This document shows, piece after piece, positions 1 to 10,835 of a stretch of DNA of 64,000 nucleotides. The DNA comes from Pagrus major. Lineage: Eukaryota > Chordata > Actinopteri > Spariformes > Sparidae. Position numbers and translations under genes: made by a program. Every line of letters starts with the position of its first letter. Position 1 is the first letter of the stretch. The notes below the pieces were generated by a model. It was not told where the DNA came from and did no database searches. It was given only the letters and a program-made list of their open reading frames with translations. The stretch is from the NCBI RefSeq assembly GCF_040436345.1, contig NC_133220.1, forward strand, positions 3,403,423 to 3,467,422. Direction: 5' to 3'.

Positions 1-27
1 ACCTCGGGCTCACATGGCAGTGAGGGG

Positions 28-339
28 TCATGTTGCTAATTGGCTGCAGCTTCTCGTACAAACAGCACATTGTGGGTGACTGTTATATAAATATGTCTTT
101 TCCTCTGCGCTGCCACGCTGCTGCTGATGGGAGGGATATTTGCAGAAGCCGGTGGCGAGCCGCTCTCGGCTCAGAGACCCTGACTTACGATGCCTCAGCA
201 CTTTAGGTGTGGGCTCTGAGGTGGACTCTGACGTCAGAGAGGTTGTTTTGATTCGGGATGCGTCACCTGAGATTCTGTGAGGAGACGCCTGACTGTCAAG
301 TTTCTGCTGCGGCCTCCTGTAACTTATAGACTCCCACAC
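28..339 (-). other. possible coding exon, unidentified
   Basis: An open minus-strand frame of about 100 codons, rich in Ser, Thr, Arg and Lys. It is preceded on that strand by a splice-acceptor-like ATAAGTTACAG and contains a good donor-like GTAAGT near 190. I do not recognise the protein. It lies downstream of the rbpjl exons in the same orientation but does not resemble the conserved RBPJ C-terminal segment. It may be an exon of a neighbouring gene or a chance open frame. Confidence 0.15.
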
Positions 340-2012
340 AAGAGTTAGAGAGACGACGGTTCAGTGCAAGCCGAGCTGAGCTCCTCCGAGTGATGCTTGA
401 ATATATGAGATCCTTTATGCTTCTCGGGTCTAGTCTTGGCTCCGACCCCATAAAACGGATGAATACAGGTACAAGGAGGGTTCAGTTAATCTCATGTCAC
501 GACTGTCGAGAGTATTTTAAGTCAAACTTGTTGGAAAACTGCTCGTCTTATTTCTGTAATGATGTCCAGAAGTTTGTCCTGAAAAATGAAGAGATTCTTT
601 CTCCTCAACGAACAAAACTCTTCGAAACCGAACACCGAAACAATCAGTCGATTAATCAGTTAATCAGTCTACTGAAAACTAATCAGAAGCTATTTTGATT
701 ATTAATTAATGTAAAAAAAAAAAATTCTTACAGTTTCTTCAACGTGATGAATTCTTTGCCATTCTCTGGTGTAAATTATTGAAAACTAAATATCTGTCTC
801 TGGGTTTAAACTGTCGGTCGGACAGAACAAAACATTTCAGGCACTCTGGACTCTGGAAACTGACATTTTCTTTTACTGTTTTATAGACTTAAATTAAAAT
901 AATTTCCAGACCCTTGTAGGTTTGTGAGTGGATCAGGTGACTCATTTTGTGATAAAATATGTAATGTAAGCTGTTATGCTGGCTTGAGTGAGACTGAGAC
1001 GTCAACACGCTGTATTGCGACATATCTCGACATTTAGTATGTTGATGTGTTTTTTCGCTCTGTGTATTTTTTGTTTCATGCAGGTTCATTATGCATCAGA
1101 GTTATTGGACAAGCCAAGCCGACTGAAAATCTTCTTTCCCTGAATCCTACCACAACGTTCAGCAGGACAGACTTTCTAAAAGTCTCTTGTGCTTTATTGA
1201 AATTCCTCAACAAACAGCAAAATAACTGCTTTCAGTTTTTTAGGTCAAATGAATCATAATGTGGGTGAAACCTGCTCGGTTACATAATATTTAGTGTGGA
1301 AGTGCCACTTAATGTGCAATAAAACAGACTGTTGTGAGCAGCTGGCTCAGTCTCATTTCAAACAGGACGAAAACTTTAATTTTCTCTTCCTGCTGCTCGT
1401 CTGCACCTGGTGTCTCTGTGGTGAAGCAGTATCAGAGCGAACCGCACGAAACAGTCATAAATATAAAAAATAGGGCCTCCGAACTGATCGTTAAAGCAAA
1501 AATCCACCTAAAAACAGAAGCGACACATAACTACAGCACTGGACTGAAGTTCAGACTCTATAAAGTGAGAGGAGATCAACTGTAATAACTGAAATAATGT
1601 GTACTGCATGCAATGTTTCAACACTTCATCAACATATTAAAATATTTAAAAAACATATTTTCATCATGAAGCAGCTCTCCTTGAGTCAGATGTGGAGGAA
1701 GATGTGGATGACGAAAGTATTTCCAGCTTATTAAAAGGCAGCCAGACAACAGAGCAGCAGGCCAGTAAAAGTATAATGACAACTGTTGGTGTCTGTAATA
1801 TTGTACTGTATGTTTATATTTCTTCCCTCCTTTTTAGGTTTCTGGGTCAGTTTCTTCAGAAATGTGAACAAAACAAAGGATTTCTTAAAAACAACAGTAA
1901 CCCAGATACACTGCCAACTTTTAGTGTAGCGTCTGGGTTGTCAGTCTTCATCACGTCTTTTCTTATTGTCTGTTCACGTTAATAAATCTCTCTCGGTCTC
2001 CTCTGAACTCAC
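340..2012. other. non-coding stretch, no gene recognised
   Basis: AT-rich sequence without a recognisable gene. One plus-strand segment near 1692-1770 has an acidic, coding-like composition (VEEDVDDESISSLLKG) but lacks convincing paired splice sites. The last rbpjl exon expected downstream of 2013 was not found here, so the intron may extend beyond the left edge. Confidence 0.4.
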
Positions 2013-2915
2013 TTGAACATGGTCTCAGCCTCGCTGTTCCCAAACCACACTTTGAGATGAGGGCTGAAGTTTTCTCCCTGGATCTCCAGCGTGGCCACGT
2101 GTCCTCCTCCGCTAACCTGTAGCAACACAAACACACACAAAGATGTTTGTAGCTTAGTCTGATTTGGATGTTATGAGGTAAAATAGCCCTGAAGAATTGA
2201 TTATCTGGTGTGTGATTTACAGTCTGTGCAGGTTCTCATCTCTGTTGCTAGTTTCACATGCACAGTATCCATCAGACATCTGTCATGGATCTGGTCCTGA
2301 CACAGAGGCCACTGACTTTTGTAATATCTTTTATTTCAGCCTCTTTTTCAAACTCAACGTAGATTGAACATGTTCGGGCGCTGCTTTAACGGAGGAGGAT
2401 CGAAAGAATTTAAACACCAACATCATCAATCTCAATGTGCATCATAGATCTGAGCTGGAGCCGATAAATAAATACTCGTGACAACTGCAGAGACATTTGA
2501 CCCAGTGAAGACAAAGGATGCTGGTTCTCTAACTCACCTCTAACCCGTTGATAACAGGAAAAGGAGTCACTGGTGTCTGGATGCAGGCCAGACCCTGATT
2601 AAAGGTGAATTCCACTGCTTCCACCCCGATGATGGTCCAACAGGATCCGTCGTTCAGCACCACCCTGCTGGGGTCCCTGGCACTGGACGGGGCCTGGAGG
2701 GTAGGAAGGGACGGAGGAGACGTTTGAAAGGTAGAGCAGAGGAAGAAAGAGTGAGAGAGGACATAGAGTCTCACCTGGTACTGTATGATGGTGTCGTTGG
2801 ATAAACACAGGTATGCGTATGGGTTGTCTCTGAACTGGAAGGCGCACTTGTGGAGCTGAGAGACCGGCTCGTCCACGTCTAAGATGGCGTGCTGCTTGTT
2901 GACCTTTCTGATCAC
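2013..2915 (-). CDS. rbpjl: RBPJ-like transcription factor (RBPJL), three internal exons
   Basis: Partial CSL-family DNA-binding protein. RBPJL is the tissue-restricted paralogue of the Notch effector RBPJ and acts in the nucleus, in mammals with PTF1 in the exocrine pancreas. Exons on the minus strand are 2915-2775 (47 codons, starting VIRKVNKQHAILDVDEPVSQ), 2693-2538 (52 codons, with GSCWTIIGVEAVEFTF and PVTPFPVING) and 2116-2013 (34 codons plus 2 nt, with GGGHVATLEIQGENFSP and LKVWFGNSEAETMF). All have AG acceptors and GTGAG donors, and the frame stays open across the junctions. The first two exons cover part of the beta-trefoil domain and the third begins the C-terminal Ig-like/TIG domain. 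The residues fit RBPJL better than RBPJ (PVINGLE, YLCLSNDTII), judged from memory of the family. Upstream exons are lost at the assembly gap and the last exon is not visible. Confidence 0.85.
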
Positions 2916-3572
2916 CTGGAGACACGAACAAGACGAGAAAAATCAATAATATCAGGTCAAGGTTTGTCATTTAAGACAGTAAAGTATTTTTTTTACTGCA
3001 GAGCTTCAATATACTGCATGTGTCACTTGAACTGTTTGTGAATCATATTTTAGTGAATCGTTCAGCTGTAAAAAACGCTTTGGCTGCTTTGTATTTGTTT
3101 TGGGTGTTTTGTTGTTATTTTGGGTGGATTATTGAAGTGTAGGCCCAGTTAAATGTCTGTTTATGTTGGAGCTTTAATTCTAATGTAATGCTGAACAGTT
3201 TAAAGAGTACTAACATGTTATATTGTTGAACAACATGTTTTGAACGGGCACTGCACCAGTGAATGAATGATACGTCGTACCAGTCGCTCTAAGAAAGAGG
3301 ATTAGCACCAGTTAAGTGACAGGAAACACCAGAAGTCACGCCCATAATTCGCGTGAGGTATCATGAGGGTGAAGAATAACGTGCTGCAGTATGAAGAGAA
3401 CAAAGTCTTTAAATGAAACACAACACAGCTGCCTGCAGTAATCTGACCGTTTGGTCACGGGGCTTTAAAAAGGTGCAGACTCTGTATAAAACCAGGTGGT
3501 CTGTACGTTGCTGGAGGTTCCACAATGAATTACTTCTGGTATCGCCGGGCCTCGAGACCCAGTCCTGAGTAT
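2916..3572. other. intron or flank of rbpjl up to the gap
   Basis: No preceding rbpjl exon (the segment ending ALPRLI in RBPJ) can be read here. The sequence just before the gap (3465-3572) is open on both strands but resembles no protein I know. Confidence 0.4.
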
Positions 3573-3672
3573 NNNNNNNNNNNNNNNNNNNNNNNNNNNN
3601 NNNNNNNNNNNNNNNNNNNNNNNNNNNNNNNNNNNNNNNNNNNNNNNNNNNNNNNNNNNNNNNNNNNNNNNN
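3573..3672. other. assembly gap, 100 N
   Basis: Exactly 100 consecutive N, the usual placeholder for a gap of unknown size. It separates the rbpjl contig from the Ig gene array. The missing exons of Ig gene A should lie in or beyond it. Confidence 0.98.
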
Positions 3673-3738
3673 TTAATCATCTTGTTGGTATTTACATTTG
3701 TGATTTTCTTGAATATAACTTTGTTTTCTTTCCTGCAG

Positions 3739-3806
3739 ATGAGGAGATAAGACAACTACGGTCTCAACCCAGTTCAGCAACACCATTGACCACTGGATCC
3801 ATCTGA
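3739..3806 (+). CDS. Ig receptor gene A, last exon (cytoplasmic tail)
   Basis: A pyrimidine-rich acceptor TTTCTTTCCTGCAG at 3725-3738 precedes a phase-1 exon reading (D)EEIRQLRSQPSSATPLTTGSI and then TGA at 3804-3806. It occupies the position of the tail exons of genes B (21775) and D (57357), which also begin with Asp and share the S-T-T-P-F/L-T pattern. The downstream sequence (3860-4640) instead resembles the 3' region of gene C, including GCTGGATGATGG and the stretch from 4166. Gene A is therefore the end of a further copy whose other exons are lost in the gap. The tail has no tyrosine, so no ITIM or ITAM. The upstream membrane and Ig exons cannot be assessed. Confidence 0.65.
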
Positions 3807-4347
3807 TCCAAACAGTAACCAGCTCTACATGTGCTGTGAAGTTTTCTGCTGTGTGTGTTTCCACCATGCTGGATGATGGTGAGGACATTTTGTCTGGTCT
3901 TCTCTTATTTCAGGCAGTTTGAGGATTAAAACTTGGTTTTAACGTTTAAATTAATTTCAGGTTGAGGGTTCAGGTTGTGTTGAGGCAGATAGTTGAGATG
4001 GAAGCAAGAAAAAAAAAAATGAAGGCTGTTTGTCGATGTGCATGTTTCTCATTAACACGACCTCAATCTGTCCCTGAACTAAACCAACTGTTTTTATACT
4101 CTGACCTCACAATCTGAACCTTATCAGAAGTATTGAGGAGAGTATTATAACAGCATCTCTGCTCGATGATCTACAGAGCAAACTCACAGTTAATATACAA
4201 GATATACACATATACAGTCCTCGACTTTATCTCACAGCACTCAGTCACAAATAGTGTCCAGGTCAAGTGTAGGACCCAGAATCCTGTCATTAGGGACTTA
4301 ATGAAACCAGAACGAGGCCGTCCAAGTTTTATATACGTGTTCAGAGC

Positions 4348-4612
4348 CGAGGGGCTCGGACCAAAAAAGTGCCACAACACGTCGCTGGTTCGATCCCCGG
4401 CTCCTCCCGTCCACATGTCCAAGTGTCCTCGAGCAACAGGCTGAAGCCCAAACTGCTCCCGATGGTCAGACCAGCACCTTGCATGGTAGCTCACTGCCAT
4501 CGGTGAGTGAGTGAGTGAGTGAGTGAGTGAGTGAGTGAGTGAGTGGATGAATGAGTGAGTGAGTGAATGGATGAATGAGGGCAGCAGTGCTGTATAAATG
4601 CCGTCTATTGAC
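4348..4612 (+). repeat. tRNA-like SINE with GAGT tract
   Basis: Contains a Pol III B-box-like GGTTCGATCCCC, then a conserved body (GTCCAAGTGTCCTCGAGCAA, GCTCCCGATGG, GCACCTTG), a (GAGT)n tetranucleotide tract at about 4503-4566, and an end reading GCTGTATAAATGCCGTCTATT. This layout is common in fish SINE-type repeats. Copies occur at 23117, 33679 and 58699. Family assignment is from memory, and boundaries are approximate. Confidence 0.55.
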
Positions 4613-4941
4613 CAAATATTATCAGACTGCTTGTAGAGCTTAAAGCTCCTGACTGAGCTCCACATGTGCTTTAAAACCATCAGACTTCACTGAACTAAAG
4701 CTGCTGTTAACACTGTCAGTCAGTGTGAACACTTTGTAGCTACAAGTAAATATAATGTGACTTTTATATTTGTTGCCATTATTTGGGACGAGCCTGTATT
4801 GGTTCTTTATTATGTTTCCAGGTGCTCAGGCAGTCTGTCAGGTCCAGTTACACACTGATGTTTCTGTTGTTCACTGATGATGCACTTGTAGTGTTTCATG
4901 TCACTTCAGGCAGCGCTTCATCATTTCTGTACAAACGTTTG

Positions 4942-4947
4942 AATAAA
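4942..4947 (+). terminator. polyadenylation signal AATAAA (gene A)
   Basis: Canonical AATAAA in a block conserved at the ends of A, B and C. A T/G-rich stretch follows. A second AATAAA lies at 5018-5023. Confidence 0.5.
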
Positions 4948-5023
4948 ACATGAAAAATGTCAAAACTGTGTGTTGTGACTGTTTCTGATGTTTCTGTGTT
5001 CAAACTGTGATCAAAGAAATAAA

Positions 5024-5399
5024 AGTGATTTTAATTTATGGGTCTGATTCTGAGATGATCTGTATTTTACAGCAGCTGTCAGGACACCAAAGAGACAACA
5101 GAGCAGATAAATCCTCTTTAAAACAAGGTTTCTAGAGACAGTTTACCTCACTGACAGCTTCATGAATGGAGATTACAGCTGAATGTAAAGAAATCCTCAT
5201 GTCTGTGTAACGAGGCCTGAGTCTGTGAGGAGACAACATGATCCAGACCTGCTGACGGCTGAAGCTCAAATAATGTCCCAGATTACCAAAATTCACCTGC
5301 AGATATTTGTGTCAGTCAAAAGTTGTCAGAAAAATAAATACCTAAAATAAAGTACAGACACCTGAAAAATCTTCTCAAGTACAGTAACAAAGTATTTGT
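5024..5399. other. intergenic spacer A-B
   Basis: Non-coding spacer repeated almost unchanged between B and C (24340-24700), after C (34310-34540) and between D and E (59765-60146). It is part of the tandem repeat unit of the array. No gene seen. Confidence 0.5.
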
Positions 5400-5589
5400 A
5401 CTTCGTTACTTCCCTCCTCTCAGTGGCCAACACCCAGACAAAATGCGATGGCAGCTGCAGGCCTGGTGATGGCGCTTTTATTCTGAAATGTTAGTACCGG
5501 AAGTGCCGCAGCTGCAGGCTGAGGAGCAGAAACAGGTTGTGATGAACCAGTCAGGGTGTTGAGGAGTGTGTGAAGCTCCGTCATATAGA
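5400..5589 (+). promoter_or_regulatory. orphan C-type promoter / 5' UTR upstream of gene B
   Basis: Nearly identical to the sequence just upstream of the start codons of C (24715-24915) and E (60147-60345), including an ETS-type site ACCGGAAGT at 5496-5504 and the 5' UTR stretch CAGTCAGGGTGTTGAGGAG. Homology stops at AGAGA (about 5589), where a BEL relic begins, so no signal-peptide exon follows. It looks like the surviving front end of a deleted gene copy. Confidence 0.6.
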
Positions 5590-6219
5590 GATTTACGAGA
5601 GCATAATTAGTACGAATGCTTCAAAGTTGCTGGAACCGTGGGAAGTCAACAGCCAAGGCGAGGGACCCTTTGCTGTTAAAACCCTGTTGGGGTGGGTTGT
5701 TAGTGGCACGTGTGAGGACTGGAAAGGCGACCTTGATGATGACTGCTGTCATTTTGCCACTTTAAACAGAATAACTGTCAAGTCACTTGAGCAGCTGTTG
5801 AAGAAGCAGTAGGAACATGATTTCAATGAGAGAGTTGATGAGGACCAAGAAGAAATATGAAGAGAGGAGGCAAAGTTCATTATATTATGGAGCAATCTGT
5901 GAAGTTGCAAGATGGACATTACGGTTTGTAGCTGCCATTCAGAAACCAAGAAGTGGAGAAAAAGAAAACAAGAAAAAAAAAGATAAAGGGGAAAAAAAAG
6001 TGGAGCGAACCAAAATGTAATCTTGCAACAGGGAACATTATTTTGATCTCAGATGCCACTGCCACCAGAAATTCCTGGATGATTGGGAAAGTAATCAAAA
6101 CTTTCCCTGACAAATCAGGCATCATCAGATCTGTTCAAATTCAAATAAAGACGAATATTATTGAGAGACCAGTGACAAAACTGTGTCTGTTGGTAGAAAA
6201 GGGTGAACTTTCTGTATGA
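5590..6219 (+). mobile_element. BEL/Pao retrotransposon relic, internally deleted
   Basis: The first part reads like the segment after the BEL/Pao aspartic protease (SQGEGPFAVKTLLGWVVSG, NRITVKSLEQLLKKQ). After a short Lys-rich stretch it jumps to the C-terminal DUF5641 domain ([29 protein letters not shown]), and reverse transcriptase, RNase H and integrase are missing. A TAG at 5810-5812 breaks the first frame where the copy at 37125 has a sense codon. No LTR was identified. The relic joins directly to the orphan promoter. Confidence 0.75.
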
Positions 6220-6405
6220 CATTGTTATGTTTACCAGTGTTAACAAAAGTTTATTGTTGTGGTTCTACATTTTGAAAATGATTTCATTTATTTGATTGTT
6301 TTGAGTTTTACCTTTATGCTTCCATGTGTGTACATAATTGTAATTGTTATGTCTTGTACGGTGTGTCAGCTGTTCCCTCTTTACCTGAACTGTCACACCT
6401 CGTGT

Positions 6406-6666
6406 ACCTGGAGGTGATAAGATTTGGCTCATTTACCTGGAGGTGATAAGATTTGGCTCGTTTACCTGGAGGTGATAAGATTTGGCTCGTGTACCTGGAG
6501 GTGATAAGATCTGGCTCATTTACCTGGAGGTGTTAAGATTTGGCTCATTTACCTGGAGGTGAAAAGATTTGGCTCATTTACCTGGAGGTGATAAGATTTG
6601 GCTCGTTTACCTGGAGGTGATAAGATTTGGCTCGTGTACCTGGAGGTGATAAGATCTGGCTGCATT
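6406..6666 (+). repeat. 29-bp minisatellite, 9 units
   Basis: Nine tandem units with the pattern ACCTGGAGGTGATAAGATTT followed by GGCTCATTT, with point variants (CGTTT, CGTGT, GATCTGG); the last is degenerate. The equivalent array near gene D (37894-38125) has eight units, so copy number changed after block duplication. Confidence 0.9.
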
Positions 6667-6844
6667 CAGGCTGCAGAGGAGGGGTTGTGATGGTGAGATG
6701 CTCCAGCTCTAACCTTCACCTGAAGTCACTGTTTTCTTTCTAATCAGACCTGACTGTTGCAACACATCAGCGATTACGTGACTCATATTTCCGAGGAAAA
6801 TGTGGGTGAGGTGTCTGAATGTGTTTGTTTGTATTTTTCAATGA

Positions 6845-7020
6845 AAAGCTGAAAGGCAAGGCAAGTTTATTTGTATAGCACAATTCAGACACAAGGCAAC
6901 TCAAAGTGCTTTACAGGCAGTTACAGTAAAAGCATTTTAAAAAAAACAAAAACAAGTTAAGAGATAGGAAAGTAGGCTAAAATAAAATAAAAGTTACAGT
7001 GCTGTTCAAAACCTAAAAAG
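6845..7020. repeat. dispersed fish repeat
   Basis: Begins AAGGCAAGGCAAGTTTATTT and runs through GCACAATTCAGACACAAGGC and CAAAGTGCTTTACAGGC, a motif widely dispersed in fish genomes. Also at about 38313-38500. Family not assigned. Confidence 0.4.
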
Positions 7021-7469
7021 CAATTAAAAAACATTAAAACAAAACATTAAAACAAGTTAAGAAATAGGAAAGTAGGCTAAAATAGAATAGGTTTCCTACG
7101 CCAGCTTCCTGGTTTTTGCTGGATTTACCTCCCATTGTTCTACTTGTCACTCGTCCCAATAGGCCGTGTGTGTGTGGGTGAGTGTGAGTCAGTTCCTGTT
7201 TGAGAAGGCTGCTATATTCCCAGAAACTCGTCTCCTGCATACAATACCTCGTGGTTTCACTGTAAGAAGATAAGGATTGAAAGTAAACCAATAAAAAAGT
7301 ATCTATTTTATTGTAATGGTTCTCATAAATGCTGCTCAGTGGTTCCAACATGCTCATGCCTGCCCACTGTGGGAAGGTGTGTGTGTAACTGAGGGCAGTG
7401 TGGGCAGAGGTAAAGAGCAGTTTTGCCCTTTGGAGTCTCACTGTTGGTTTTACCACCTCTCCTTTCCAG

Positions 7470-9163
7470 CTCCTTTCAAAACAACTACAGTAAAGCCACT
7501 CCTAAAGAACCCGCTCTAGACTCAGCTGACATCCGAAACTACAGACCTGTATCCCTTCTCTCATTTCTCTCTAAAACCCTGGAACGTGCCGTCTACAACC
7601 AACTGTCCTCCTACCTTTCGCAAAACGACCTCCTTGACCCTAATCAGTCAGGCGTCAGGACTGCTCACTCCACTGAGACGGCCCTCCTCACAGTGACTGA
7701 GTCGCTCCGGGCCGCCAGAGCCTTGTCCCACTCGTCAGTCCCTCATCCTCCTCGACTTATCCTCTGCGTTTGACAAAGTCAACCACCAAATCCTCCTCTC
7801 CACTTTGGCCAAACTTGGCATCGCTGACTCTGCTTTAACCTGGCTCGCATCATACCCGACAGAACGCACCTTTCAGGTCATGTGGAATGGCTCCTTGTCC
7901 AAACCCTGCTCCCTGGAAACTGGTGTCCCTCAAGGCTCAGTACTAGGACCGCTTCTGTTTTCACTATACACTAGATCACTAGGCTTTGCAATCGCATCAC
8001 ATGGATTCTCTTACCACTGTTATGCTGACGACACCCAGCTGTTCCTCTCCTTTCCCCCATCCTCCAACACCCACGTTGCCACGCGCATCTCAGAATGTCT
8101 GGCAGACATCTCTGCTTGGACAACTGCCCATCATCTCAAGCTCAACCTTAGTAAAACTGAACCCCTCTTCATCCCGGGGGAAAGTCTGCCCTCACTTGGA
8201 CCTGTCAGTCACTGCTGAGGACGTCACGGTATCGCCTTCATCGACTGCGAGGAACCTGGGTGTAATCCTCGACGACGGACTATCCTGCACCCCCAACACC
8301 ACCACGGTGGCCCGATCCTGCAGATTTGCCCTCTACAACATCTGCAGGATCCGGTCTTTCCTCACAAAGGAAGCGACGCAACTCCTGGTTCAATGGCTGG
8401 TCATCTCCCGCCTCGACTACTGCAACCCGCTCTTGTCTGATTCCCAGCCTCTGCGACTAAACGGTTGCAATGTATCCAGAACGCTGCAGCGCGCCTTGTT
8501 TTCAATCTACCCAAACTCTCCCATGTGACCCCCCTCCTCCGTGACCTCCACTGGCTTCCTGTTGTGGCCCGCATCAGATTCAAGACCATGGTGCTGGCCT
8601 TCAAGGCCATCAACCGAACTGCACCCATCTACTTCCAAACACTGATCAGACCACACGCCCCTGCGCGAGCACTTCACTCTACTACATCAGCTGGCCGGCT
8701 GGTACCGCCATCGCTAAGAGCAAACAAAGACCGCCCAGCGAAATCCCGACTCTTCTCTGTTCTGGCACCTCAGTGGTGGAACGAACTCCCGACCAATGTC
8801 AGGACAGCAGAGTCACTCGCCATCTTTCACAAAAGACTCAAGACTCACTTGTTCAGACTTCACCTCAACACCGCATAGCATGACATGACTCCCTCCCCAC
8901 CCCCCAATCCCCCCCCGAAAAAAAAAAAAAAAAAAACCCAAAAAAAACCCCAAACATCATATGCACTTGTATGTTCCTAACTCTAGCACTTACATCGTAG
9001 CACTTATCCTTATCCTTGTTAAATAGCAGCTACTTTGCTCAGAAGAGGGCTTAAATATTCTTTCTATCTTTTCTACTTTATCAACGGTGATATGTTGTGT
9101 TTTCTTTCTTGTGACAAATGTACGCGTCTGCTAAATGCCCTAAATGTAAATGTAAATGCAAAT
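7470..9163 (+). mobile_element. L2-like LINE, 5'-truncated, dead
   Basis: Retains the reverse transcriptase and C-terminal part of a non-LTR ORF2: [39 protein letters not shown], the catalytic YADDTQLF, and the C-terminal [10 protein letters not shown] and LVISRLDYCN segments. The endonuclease is missing. A 1-nt frameshift near 7740 separates the first part from [15 protein letters not shown], and a second near 8190-8215 (GPVSHC then stop) is shared with both copies near gene D. A C/A-rich stretch follows the stop (8890-8945) and the element ends in GTAAATGTAAATGCAAATGT, the L2-type tail. Inferred family L2/CR1 clade. Confidence 0.85.
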
Positions 9164-10639
9164 GTACCAACATTTTGTGTCAGTGTGTTCAACTGAACTG
9201 AGTTTAAACACACAGTATTAACTTCTGCCACGAGGAATCTCTCAATCTAACCAGTGAGATAAAGACTTAGTTTGACGGTGTTGTGAAGCAGCGTGGGAAC
9301 TTGGGAGTTGTTGTCTTCCCTGTTAAACAGCCTCCACACAGTGCTGCAGGAATGAGTCTTTAAACCAAGACATAAGTTTCGTTATTAATCATAATGATAC
9401 ATTTTGTCCCCTCTTCTCAAAGTCAATGGGCTTTTGGTTAAATACCTGAAACATCGTCTGTGGTTAACACATGAGCTTAAGAGATTTGTATGTTTTGTTT
9501 CACAACATAAAATACATCAGTAAATAACTCATTTGGATTAAAAACCCACTTATGTGTATTAAAAAGGAGCGAACACTAAACAGAGGTTTTCTGGGACATA
9601 AAACCAAATGTAAAAAACTTGATTGCAGTTTTCTCACTGATATATTTCAATATTTAGCTCATTTTCTTCACATTCAGCTCATTTTCCTCAAATCTGAGGC
9701 ATAATTGTTGGATTTGTTAGTTAAATGTTGCATCTTAATGGGTCACCTGTAATATTTAGATTTAACATTTACAATTAATATTTAGATTTAACACTTTTAA
9801 TTTTTTTAACAATTTGTCTCAGATGTGAAGAAAATTAGCTAAATATAGAAAATATCAGTTTGAAAACTGCAGCAATTTTTTACAGCTGAACTGGGGGGAG
9901 ATAATGACTCCATAAATTTGATGACAAATCCTGAAAACAGACGCTTCTTACATGTGCAGAACTTGCCTCAGAAATCTCCTGTTTTTAAGTTTCCTTCGGT
10001 CTCAAAGTAATCCACTGATAGTTGTCTGTTCATCAACAGGTTCACTGCAAACAGGAACTACTAACAGCTAATTCGGCAAAGTTTTAATGGAGTTTTATTT
10101 CTGTTGCTTTTCCATTTTAAAACAAGTCTCCAGCTACTTCAGTTGAGAGAGTTTTACTGTGAAGCTCCAGAAATGTTTTGTGGACTATGAAACTTCACCT
10201 GACTTTACATCAGCATGAGGGAGGAGATGATGACTGAGTTTCTGTTTTATTTGAGTGAACTGTTCCTTTAACTGTATTTCCAACAAACCACTGTGATGTT
10301 TGTGTTGCCTGAATATGAGGAGGGAAACTGGGAATTTCTTCTACATCAGTGTTTTTGTGTGAATGTTTTGTGGACTGTGAAACTTGGGGCTGAGTTACAC
10401 TCTTCATTACAGCCTGTTTCTTTCAACACGTCTGGAGCGGATCTTTTATTTGCTTGTGTTGGAGGAACTGCAGAGATGTTTCACTGCTGCTGATCAGGTC
10501 GCAACAGGTCAGGAAGAGAAGCAGCTTTGACACATTAACAGTGAAGCTGAAGCTGAATTTGAGGCTGTAAAGTTGATTATTTTATACACAGCTTTAATGT
10601 TAGTGTGAAGACAAAGTGCAGTTGTGTGCATGAGTCATA
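9164..10639. other. spacer between LINE and gene B promoter
   Basis: Repeated in the gene D region (40623-41823 and 43890-45400). It includes AT-rich stretches with repeated ATTTAGATTTAAC and TTAGCTCATTTTC motifs at 9650-9840. No gene seen. Confidence 0.45.
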
Positions 10640-10835
10640 GTGTAAATATATGGTGATGACGCTTTTACTGTTTTATTGTGAAGGTTTGTACCTGACGTGT
10701 TGCAGCTCTCACTGCCTGCAGGCTGAGAAACAGAAACAGGTTGTGATGAACCAGTCAGGGTGTTGAGGAGTGTGTGAAGTTCCGTTATTTAGAGACACCA
10801 TCAGTGTGGTGAAGTCCTCAGAGGACATCACAACT
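10640..10835 (+). promoter_or_regulatory. promoter / 5' UTR of gene B
   Basis: The 140 bases before the ATG match the 5' UTR of the other copies (GGTTGTGATGAACC, GTCAGGGTGTTGAGG, ACACCATCAGTGTGG). Farther upstream the sequence differs from the C/E promoters: where those have ACCGGAAGTG, this has ACCTGACGTG, so the ETS core is lost and a CRE-half-site-like GACGTG appears. No clear TATA box. Confidence 0.45.

Larger units (their letters stand above)
3807..4947 (+). other. 3' region of gene A
   Basis: Non-coding 3' sequence, homologous to 33191-34235 downstream of gene C. It contains a SINE-like element and ends at a polyadenylation signal. It lacks the 586-bp MITE found at the equivalent point of B and D: the intact empty site CACAAATAGTGTCC is present near 4247. 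Confidence 0.55.

Noticed and set aside
390-698. Plus-strand frame of 102 codons
   Set aside because: No splice context, no recognised domain, biased AT-rich composition; likely chance.
2599-2970. Second minus-strand frame overlapping the rbpjl exons
   Set aside because: Out-of-frame shadow crossing two introns; no similarity to a known protein.
4348-4612. tRNA gene suggested by GGTTCGATCCCC
   Set aside because: Only the B-box-like part is present, with no cloverleaf or anticodon arm. It recurs four times with a GAGT tract, so it is a SINE-type repeat.
5953-6219. Separate Lys-rich small protein
   Set aside because: It is the DUF5641 end of the internally deleted BEL relic, with an A-rich joint in front.
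6406-6666. CRISPR-like array of 29-bp repeats
   Set aside because: The units are directly adjacent with no spacers and the genome is a vertebrate; it is a minisatellite.
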